19,623 nucleotides of DNA, from assembly GCA_041655755.1 (NCBI GenBank), contig JBBAEY010000041.1, forward strand, positions 1-19,623. The letters are read 5' to 3'. Origin of the DNA: JAAYFT01 sp041655755. GTDB taxonomy: Bacteria > Bacillota > Clostridia > Tissierellales > Tissierellaceae. The position numbers were made by a program, and so were the translations under genes. Below the pieces are notes generated by a model. That model was given only the letters and a program-made list of their open reading frames with translations. It was not told the origin of the DNA and did no database searches. Of the stretch, positions 14,443-19,623 are shown piece by piece; positions within the stretch are counted from its first letter, which is position 1, and each line of letters starts with the position of its first letter.

Positions 14443-14853
14443 ATGAGTGAACACTATAACCAAAAGTACTCCGAAGATGAAATTAAATCTTTTTTGGAAA
14501 AGGTGAAGGATTGTATTAGGGAAGACAAATTTATAGTTTCTACAAATGAAAATAGACAAGAAAATATTGATTTTATAAATGAATATAATTTAACCAACCA
14601 GAGACAAAAGGAAATATTATTGAGTTTAGAAGTGGAAGATCTTTGTCATTCATTGCAAAACACTAATATAGGTTTTGAATATGAAGTGTTGTATGTGTTC
14701 TGTCCTCAGATAACCTTACACGATATTGATGATCTTGAAGAAATCATAGATATTTATATTAAATTTAACCTTATAGAAAGGCAAAATGGAAACAGAACAA
14801 TCATTATATCTTTTCATAAAAGAAATAGACCGATAGATTATCTGTTTCGCTAA
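14443..14853 (+). CDS. MqsR-like toxin of a type II toxin-antitoxin system
   Basis: A 136-residue protein. The C-terminal half resembles MqsR toxins (RelE/BrnT-like ribonucleases that cut mRNA): ILLSLEVEDLCHSLQN aligns with the ILSL..DF.KS block, then EVLYVFCPQ, and IYIKFNLIE with RTIIISFHKRNRP aligns with the YIKF...IISFK strands. The N-terminal part (FIVSTNENRQENIDFINEYN) fits the family's leading helices. The gene is first in a two-gene operon with the Panacea-domain antitoxin 25 bases downstream. The ATG at 14443 has AAAGAGGTGAT just upstream. Catalytic residues cannot be fixed without an alignment, and the protein is longer than classical MqsR (about 98 residues), so it is a divergent subgroup. 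The frame is intact, unlike the neighbouring gene stumps. Confidence 0.65.
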   Translation: MSEHYNQKYSEDEIKSFLEKVKDCIREDKFIVSTNENRQENIDFINEYNLTNQRQKEILLSLEVEDLCHSLQNTNIGFEYEVLYVFCPQITLHDIDDLEEIIDIYIKFNLIERQNGNRTIIISFHKRNRPIDYLFR

Positions 14854-14878
14854 TTAAAAAAGAAAGGAGGGTGTTTAA

Positions 14879-15877
14879 ATGGATAGGAGGATTACTTTTT
14901 GTGAAAAATGCAGGGAAGATGTGGCTTACACTATTAAGGCTGAAAGAATGTCAGGAAAGCTTAAAGGTGAAACTTATGAATATATGGGAGAAAAGGCTAT
15001 TTGCAATTCCTGTGGCGATGAAGTATATGTAGCAGAGCTTTCAGACAGAAATCTAAGAGCTTTATACGATGTATATCGAGAAAAAAACAATATTATATCT
15101 TTAGAAAAGATAAAAGAAATACCTTTAAAATATGATATTGGAAAACGTCCTTTGTCCTTAATTTTAGGATGGGGTGAAATGACCTTTAGCCGATATTATG
15201 ACGGTGATATGCCTTCCAAACAATATTCCGATATACTGCAAAAAGTTTATAGTGAGCCAAAGTTTTATAAAAGAATATTGGAGGAGAATAAAAACAACCT
15301 TCGCTCACAACAGGCTTTTGAAAAAAGCTTGCGAAAAGTAGAGAGAATTTTAGGAGAGCAAAGAAGGATTACACCAAAAATTGATTTGATTGTTCAATAT
15401 TTGCTCTATAAATGCGAAGATATAACACCCTTAGCATTGCAAAAAGCCTTATATTACAATCAGGGTTTTCATTACGCTTTTGAGGGTGAGTTTATCATTG
15501 AAAAAGATTGTGAGGCTTGGCTTCATGGTCCGGTATATCGCGAAATTTACAATAGATACTCAAATTATCGTTTTGATCCTATAGAAAAGGTAGAAGATTT
15601 TGATGTATCATTGTTGACCACCGCAGAGAAAATAATACTGGATAGCATTGTAAAAAACTTCTGCTGCTATAGCGGAAAGACCCTGGAAGCATTTACTCAT
15701 CAGGAAGGACCCTGGTTAAAGACTAGAGAAGGATTATCAGCAGAGGCTCACTCAAACAGAATTATTGATAAGGAGCTTATTGGTAGCTATTTTGTAGCAA
15801 TAAAAGGAAAATACAATATGCTAAAGCCTAGTGATATAGAAAATTATGCTAAGGACCTTTTTAAACAGATTAATTAA
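14879..15877 (+). CDS. Antitoxin with MqsA-type zinc finger, HTH and C-terminal Panacea (DUF4065/SocA) domain
   Basis: A protein of 332 residues. Residues 1-48 hold a zinc finger with two cysteine pairs, CEKC and CNSC, as in MqsA/YgiT antitoxins. Residues about 70-130 form an HTH (LKYDIGKRPLSLILGWGEMT, then FSRYYDGDMPS), the usual MqsA DNA-binding part. Residues about 165-325 are a Panacea domain, known from SocA/GepA and Panacea antitoxins: KIDLIVQYLLYK, ITPLALQKALYYNQGFHYAF, CEAWLHGPVYREIYNRY and a C-terminal helical tail. Panacea domains neutralise diverse toxins directly. The ATG at 14879 follows AAAGGAGGGTG closely. With the upstream MqsR-like gene this is a toxin-first operon, and the HTH probably binds the palindrome at 14415-14429. 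The combination of MqsA-like front and Panacea back is known in annotated genomes but little studied. Confidence 0.8.
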   Translation: MDRRITFCEKCREDVAYTIKAERMSGKLKGETYEYMGEKAICNSCGDEVYVAELSDRNLRALYDVYREKNNIISLEKIKEIPLKYDIGKRPLSLILGWGEMTFSRYYDGDMPSKQYSDILQKVYSEPKFYKRILEENKNNLRSQQAFEKSLRKVERILGEQRRITPKIDLIVQYLLYKCEDITPLALQKALYYNQGFHYAFEGEFIIEKDCEAWLHGPVYREIYNRYSNYRFDPIEKVEDFDVSLLTTAEKIILDSIVKNFCCYSGKTLEAFTHQEGPWLKTREGLSAEAHSNRIIDKELIGSYFVAIKGKYNMLKPSDIENYAKDLFKQIN

Positions 15878-15939
15878 ATAAAATGTCATCTGAGCTTAGG
15901 AAGATGTATGAGAAGATTAAAAGAGAAAGATTTGGTTAG

Positions 15940-15970
15940 GCCTTAGAGCATTTTGCTTTAGGGCTTTTTT
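15940..15970 (+). terminator. Rho-independent terminator after the toxin-antitoxin operon
   Basis: A 10-bp stem (15940-15949 with 15955-15964, including G-T pairs), loop ATTTT, and six Ts (15965-15970). It separates the accessory region from the GntR/ABC operon. Confidence 0.75.
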
Positions 15971-15984
15971 ATTGCATAAAACTA

Positions 15985-16028
15985 TTGACAAAAACTACCA
16001 TAACACATATACTTAGTTACATAACTAA
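15985..16028 (+). promoter_or_regulatory. Promoter and operator-like palindrome of the GntR/ABC operon
   Basis: TTGACA (15985-15990), 17 bases and TATACT (16008-16013) are close to consensus. The inverted repeat TTAGTTA-CA-TAACTAA (16013-16028) starts at the last base of the -10 box, so a bound repressor would cover the transcription start. The GntR protein of this operon is the natural candidate. Confidence 0.75.
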
Positions 16029-16062
16029 CTAACCAACTAGGCAAATACAAGGAGGTGCAATC

Positions 16063-16431
16063 TTGTTAGATTTAAATTCGGATAAATCTATTTATATACA
16101 AATAGCAGAAATAATTGAAAACGACATTATATTGGGAAACCTCAAGGAAGAGGAACAATCGCCTTCGACAAATGAATTTGCTCGGGTATATCAGATAAAC
16201 CCTGCGACTGCCAGAAAGGGTTTAAATATCCTAGTAGACGAGGGAATCCTATATAAGAAAAGAGGTATCGGCATGTTTGTCTCAAGGGGAGCACGAAGTG
16301 AAATTGTAAGGAAAAGGCAGGCATCATTTTTAAAGGAGAAGCTGCCTGAAATATTAATGGAAGCCAATAGATTAGAAATCACATTTGACGAACTGATTCA
16401 GCATATAAAAAAGTTAGGGGGAGGAAGATAG
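16063..16431 (+). CDS. GntR-family transcriptional repressor, YtrA subfamily
   Basis: A 122-residue regulator with an N-terminal winged HTH: SIYIQIAEIIENDIILGNLK, then the recognition region SPSTNEFARVYQINPATARK and the wing ILYKKRGIGMFVSRGA. The C-terminal part is only about 45 helical residues, which places it in the short YtrA subfamily that represses its own ABC transporter operon. The TTG start at 16063 is preceded by GGAGGTG (16051-16057). The stop is immediately followed by the ATG of the ATPase gene. It probably represses the operon at 16013-16028; the inducing signal is unknown (in Bacillus, YtrA relatives respond to cell-wall-active compounds). Confidence 0.88.
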   Translation: MLDLNSDKSIYIQIAEIIENDIILGNLKEEEQSPSTNEFARVYQINPATARKGLNILVDEGILYKKRGIGMFVSRGARSEIVRKRQASFLKEKLPEILMEANRLEITFDELIQHIKKLGGGR

Positions 16432-17307
16432 ATGCTAGAAATAAAAGGCTTAAACAAATCCTTTGGTAGCAATCTCGTACTAAAAGACATCAATTTGGAT
16501 ATTGAAGGGAATAAGATTTATGGATTACTCGGTAGAAATGGGGCCGGGAAAACTACCCTGCTCAATTTAATATCAAGTCAACTTATAAGAAATTCGGGAG
16601 ACATAAAATACCAGGGAGAAGAGATTTTTGAAAATTCCAAGGCTATAGAGGATATGTGCCTGGTGAAGCCACTGCCAGAGTCGAGTAAGGACAAAAAAGT
16701 AAGGGACATATTTACAATGGCAAGGCTAATGTACAAAAACTGGGATGAAAGCTATAAGGAACAGCTAATTAGTGAATTCAACCTAAATACAAATAAAAGG
16801 CTGCAAAAACTATCGGCGGGGAATAAAACCATAGTGGGACTGATAATTGGCCTGGCTTCGAGGGCAAAATTAACTATATTTGATGAACCAACACTGGGCC
16901 TCGATGCTGCAATGAGATATATGTTCTATAATTCCCTATTAAAAGATTATGAGACAAATCCTAGAACCGTGATTATTTCCACCCACCTAATAGATGAGTT
17001 GGCAAACCTATTTGAGGAGGTAATCATCTTAAATAGCAACATGATCACCTTGAAGGACGAAGTGAGCAACCTAAGGGAAAGGTCATACTTTTTATCTGGA
17101 AATGGAGACATAGTAAATGAAATTGTAAAAAACAGAAAGATCTTATACAGGGAAGAACTAGGGTCTACGATGATAGTGGGAATATACGATAATCTATCAG
17201 AAAATGAGAAAAGGGAAATAAGGTCTAGGAATATTGAAATAAGCACTATTCCCTTACAGAAATTATTTGTATTTCTAACGGAAGGTACACTAGGGGAGGT
17301 AATGTAA
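16432..17307 (+). CDS. ABC transporter ATP-binding protein (YtrB/BcrA-like)
   Basis: A 291-residue nucleotide-binding subunit. Walker A is GRNGAGKTT (about residues 36-44) and Walker B with D-loop is LTIFDEPTLGLDA (about residues 145-157), followed by the switch histidine in VIISTH. The signature motif reads LSAGNK instead of the common LSGGQ, a deviation also seen in YtrB-like export ATPases. The C-terminal extension of about 90 residues after the ABC core is typical of this subfamily. It abuts the repressor gene upstream and the permease gene downstream with no gap, so the three are translated as one operon. Substrate unknown; antibiotic or lipid-related export is the usual inference for the family. 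Confidence 0.88.
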   Translation: MLEIKGLNKSFGSNLVLKDINLDIEGNKIYGLLGRNGAGKTTLLNLISSQLIRNSGDIKYQGEEIFENSKAIEDMCLVKPLPESSKDKKVRDIFTMARLMYKNWDESYKEQLISEFNLNTNKRLQKLSAGNKTIVGLIIGLASRAKLTIFDEPTLGLDAAMRYMFYNSLLKDYETNPRTVIISTHLIDELANLFEEVIILNSNMITLKDEVSNLRERSYFLSGNGDIVNEIVKNRKILYREELGSTMIVGIYDNLSENEKREIRSRNIEISTIPLQKLFVFLTEGTLGEVM

Positions 17308-18039
17308 ATGGATGCAACTAGTAGAATTTTAAGGTTTCAGCTGTTCAATTTTAAAAAAACTGCATCGGTATTTTGGACGATTTTGTTAATACTAAATATA
17401 ATAGGCTATGTCATCACCAAGTTTTTCTATTCAAAAATCCAAATAGGGATATTCCACAATGGCCAGTTAGTTTCCATAACAGGTTCAAATATTATGCCGA
17501 TTTTGATTTTCTTTATAATATATGGAATTGTCATCTACCATGAAAACTTTAGACTAGCGCTCAATTTTGGTGCTACAAGGAGGGATTTTTACAAGTCAGT
17601 TTTAGCCATGAATCTTATTGCATCTTTTACATTTGCAGTAATTCAGGCCATATTGCAAGTCATAGATAAGCTATTTGTAAACAAGATGGTGGTAAATTCG
17701 GTAATTTCTTTTCAATTGAATTCTAACCCCATAGTTAATTTTCTAATGATCATACTAGTATTTATGTCAATACTTCTATTTACCGCTTCCTTTATGAATA
17801 TAATAGGAATCCTCCAATATAGATACGGCTATAAATTTTGGATAGGTCTTGGAATCCTTATCTTTGGGAGTTCAATTTTTATGGGGGTCAGGATTGTCCA
17901 ACTGTTTTTAAGGTTCACTGACTTGTTTTTATATTTATTGCCAAGGCTGGGAGTATTTACTATACCTACACTGGCAATATTGGCATCGACTATCTTCTAT
18001 GTAATTGGATATTCGTTATTTAGGAAGGTAAGCTGTTAA
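17308..18039 (+). CDS. ABC transporter permease of the GntR/ABC operon
   Basis: A 243-residue membrane protein with about six hydrophobic segments (approximately residues 13-37, 59-80, 98-120, 140-165, 177-200 and 213-238), starting directly after the stop of the ATPase gene. Sequence motifs are weak, as is usual for this permease class, so the call rests on topology and on tight coupling to the ATPase. A ribosome binding site (GGGGAGG) lies in the end of the ATPase gene. A second permease is absent, so it probably acts as a homodimer. Confidence 0.8.
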   Translation: MDATSRILRFQLFNFKKTASVFWTILLILNIIGYVITKFFYSKIQIGIFHNGQLVSITGSNIMPILIFFIIYGIVIYHENFRLALNFGATRRDFYKSVLAMNLIASFTFAVIQAILQVIDKLFVNKMVVNSVISFQLNSNPIVNFLMIILVFMSILLFTASFMNIIGILQYRYGYKFWIGLGILIFGSSIFMGVRIVQLFLRFTDLFLYLLPRLGVFTIPTLAILASTIFYVIGYSLFRKVSC

Positions 18040-18088
18040 GTTTTAAAAATGTAGTAATCCATGGGTCTATTTCTCCACAAGATTTTTC

Positions 18089-18117
18089 TTTCAATTTGCG
18101 ACAAAAGAATATATACT
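18089..18117 (+). promoter_or_regulatory. Weak candidate promoter of the nitronate monooxygenase gene
   Basis: TTTCAA (18089-18094), 17 bases and TATACT (18112-18117). The -10 box is good and the -35 poor. Transcription would start about 18124, inside the left arm of the hairpin below, so the new transcript could not form the full terminator. Confidence 0.35.
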
Positions 18118-18119
18118 AG

Positions 18120-18147
18120 GTATTAGGCTAGAGCCTAATACTTTTTT
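18120..18147 (+). terminator. Rho-independent terminator of the GntR/ABC operon
   Basis: A perfect 9-bp stem, GTATTAGGC (18120-18128) with GCCTAATAC (18133-18141), loop TAGA, then six Ts. It lies only a few bases before the ribosome binding site of the next gene. Confidence 0.85.
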
Positions 18148-18160
18148 ATAGGAGGATAAA

Positions 18161-19228
18161 ATGGAATTACCTAAACTAAAGATTGGTAACTTGACTTCCA
18201 AGCTTCCCATAGTACAGGGGGGAATGGGAGTTGGCATATCCCTATCAAATTTAGCTGGAAATGTGGCCCTAAATGGGGGCATAGGCATACTGTCAGGGGT
18301 AGAAATCGGTTTTGCAGAGCCTGATTTTTACAGGAATAAAAAGGAAGCTAACGCTAGGGCCCTCAAGCACCATGTAGAAAGGGCAAGGGAAATAGCCAAG
18401 GGCGGCATAATAGGCATCAATATAATGGCGGTATTGACGGATTTTGAGGAAATAGTAAAGGATGCAGTCAGAGAAAAAATAGATATAATCTTTTCAGGTG
18501 CAGGATTACCCCTTAACTTGCCTGAATTCACCAAGGGAACAGATACTAAGGTTGTACCTATTGTTTCATCTGACAGGGCTGCAAAATTAATCTGCAAGAC
18601 ATGGGATAGGAGATACGATATAATCCCGGATGCCATTGTAGTTGAGGGACCCAAGGCGGCAGGCCACCTAGGTTTTTCTAGGGAGGAATTGGAAAACCCA
18701 GAAATTAGCTTGGAGGGCATAATAGGCAAGGTGCTGGATGCAGTGAAGCCCTTTGAAGACAAGTATAGCAAAAAGATACCCATCATAGCAGCAGGGGGTA
18801 TAATGAATGGTAAGGATATAGCTAGGTTCCTAAGCCTGGGAGCATCTGGGGTACAAATGGGAAGTAGGTTTGCAGCCACTGAAGAATGCGACGCTGCAGA
18901 TGAATTTAAGGAATCCTATGTAAGGGCCAAGGAAGAGGATATTGTCCTAATTAATAGCCCAGTAGGCCTAATTGGCAGGGCAATAAACAACAAATTTATC
19001 GAGGATACAAAAATGGGCCTAAAAAAACCAATCAAGTGTCTGGTAAATTGCCTGAAGCCATGTGAGCCGACAGCAGTACCCTATTGCATAGCCAACGCCC
19101 TTATAAATGCGCAAAAGGGGAACTTGAATTCAGGCTTTGTATTTGCAGGCTCTAATTCATATAAAATCGATGGATTAATGAAAGTAAAGGATTTGATTGA
19201 GCAATTAGTAGCTGAAGCAAGGAGTTAG
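18161..19228 (+). CDS. Nitronate monooxygenase / 2-nitropropane dioxygenase-like flavoprotein
   Basis: A 355-residue TIM-barrel FMN enzyme. The N-terminal flavin region is VQGGMGVGISLSNLAGNVAL with GGIGILSG. The family glycine-histidine motif is VEGPKAAGHLGF (about residues 160-172), and the phosphate-binding end is IIAAGGIMNGKDIARFLSLG with GVQMGSRF. Nitronate monooxygenases oxidise nitronates; related clostridial proteins include FabK-type enoyl-ACP reductases, but no fatty-acid genes adjoin here. A cysteine-bearing stretch near the C-terminus (CLVNCLKPCEP) is typical of the clostridial long form. The ATG at 18161 follows TAGGAGG. The true physiological substrate is unknown. Confidence 0.85.
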   Translation: MELPKLKIGNLTSKLPIVQGGMGVGISLSNLAGNVALNGGIGILSGVEIGFAEPDFYRNKKEANARALKHHVERAREIAKGGIIGINIMAVLTDFEEIVKDAVREKIDIIFSGAGLPLNLPEFTKGTDTKVVPIVSSDRAAKLICKTWDRRYDIIPDAIVVEGPKAAGHLGFSREELENPEISLEGIIGKVLDAVKPFEDKYSKKIPIIAAGGIMNGKDIARFLSLGASGVQMGSRFAATEECDAADEFKESYVRAKEEDIVLINSPVGLIGRAINNKFIEDTKMGLKKPIKCLVNCLKPCEPTAVPYCIANALINAQKGNLNSGFVFAGSNSYKIDGLMKVKDLIEQLVAEARS

Positions 19229-19249
19229 AGATAGGGACAGCGATTGATG

Positions 19250-19299
19250 GCCCAGGCGGACATTCCAATTGAATAAATTGGCCATCTGCCTGGGCTATT
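19250..19299. terminator. Terminator between the nitronate monooxygenase gene and ung
   Basis: GCCCAGGC (19250-19257) pairs with GCCTGGGC (19288-19295), with an inner stem CCAATT/AATTGG (19265-19270, 19276-19281), followed by TATTTT. Confidence 0.75.
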
Positions 19300-19330
19300 T
19301 TGTAGGATAAATCCAAACAGGGGTGATTAG

Positions 19331-19623
19331 GTGAAGAAAATATTTAACAACGACTGGCAGGAGCTCTTAGAAGATGAGATGAAGAAGGATTACTATCAAA
19401 AACTCAGGGCCTTTCTAATAGAGGAGTACAGGACAAGGACAATATATCCCCATATGAACGATATATTTAATGCCCTGCACTTTACATCCTTCAAGGATAC
19501 CAAGGCAGTTATACTGGGCCAGGATCCCTATCACGGTCCGAATCAGGCCTATGGCTTGGCATTTTCAGTAAAACCAGGGGTTAGAATTCCCCCCTCTTTG
19601 GTAAATATATACAAAGAGCTAAG
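19331..19623 (+). CDS. ung: Uracil-DNA glycosylase, family 1 (3' end outside window)
   Basis: The first about 97 codons of uracil-DNA glycosylase, which removes uracil from DNA as the first step of base-excision repair. The catalytic water-activating motif GQDPYHG (about residues 64-70) is followed by AYGLAFSV and RIPPSLVNIYKEL, the expected order for family 1 Ung. The start is the GTG at 19331, with AGGGGTGA upstream. The gene is intact as far as it goes and continues beyond the right edge. Confidence 0.95.
   Translation, partial: MKKIFNNDWQELLEDEMKKDYYQKLRAFLIEEYRTRTIYPHMNDIFNALHFTSFKDTKAVILGQDPYHGPNQAYGLAFSVKPGVRIPPSLVNIYKEL

Noticed and set aside
15883..15939. Short plus-strand ORF of 18 codons (MSSELRKMYEKIKRERFG) after the antitoxin
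   Set aside because: No ribosome binding site precedes it and it runs up to the terminator; probably chance or a relic.
7002..15970. Attachment-site repeats or a tRNA target bounding the accessory region
   Set aside because: I found no tRNA gene, no integrase and no convincing direct repeat shared by the two edges.
16432..17307. ABC ATPase inactivated because its signature is LSAGNK rather than LSGGQ
   Set aside because: Walker A, Walker B with catalytic Glu and the switch His are intact, and similar signature variants occur in YtrB-type ATPases, so loss of function is not supported.
18328..18879. Long minus-strand open frame of 183 residues opposite the nitronate monooxygenase gene
   Set aside because: The plus strand encodes a clear conserved flavoenzyme; the antisense frame shows no recognisable motif or start signal.
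1..19623. CRISPR array, rRNA, tRNA or riboswitch
   Set aside because: No regularly spaced short repeats, no rRNA or tRNA-like sequence, and no riboswitch consensus that I can recognise in any intergenic region.

Overview
The window looks like a chromosomal stretch of a low-GC Gram-positive anaerobe of the class Clostridia. The signs are AT-rich coding with strong AGGAGG-type ribosome binding sites, a KtrA/TrkA-TrkH potassium uptake pair, an SLH-anchored surface protein, a YtrA-type GntR/ABC cassette and a clostridial nitronate monooxygenase. A Tissierellales-like host is my inference; no rRNA or marker in the window settles it.

The left flank (1-7140) is ordinary host sequence: the 3' part of trkA, trkH overlapping it, a small CPWC glutaredoxin with a perfect terminator, then a 1232-residue S-layer-homology surface protein. 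That protein ends in two 540-bp direct repeats that differ at only two bases. The right flank (15970-19623) is also host-like: GntR repressor - ABC ATPase - permease with a near-consensus promoter and an operator-like palindrome, then a nitronate monooxygenase, then the 5' part of ung running off the edge.

Between them, roughly 7140-15970 is an accessory region of several unrelated pieces. It opens with minus-strand debris: an IS66 transposase C-terminus abutting an unrecognised coding fragment. Next is a clearly GC-richer two-gene block (7435-12032): a leaderless 1181-residue papain-family protein with lectin-like and GLUG/beta-helix regions, and a leaderless LamG-domain protein with an unusual N-terminal helical domain. 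After this, AT-rich sequence carries an ImmA/IrrE metallopeptidase lacking its usual HTH, a rhuM gene broken by an internal deletion, and a chain of phage/ICE gene stumps (sigma-like N-terminus, DUF2800 C-terminus, DUF2815 N-terminus, DUF1492 C-terminus) fused out of frame. It ends with an intact-looking toxin-antitoxin operon (MqsR-like toxin, zinc-finger/HTH/Panacea antitoxin) with its own promoter and operator.

The most interesting parts are the leaderless papain-like/LamG pair, whose role I cannot assign, the Panacea-type toxin-antitoxin operon, the serial deletion fossils, and the nearly identical repeats in the surface protein. All family calls were made by reading motifs; no search was run.
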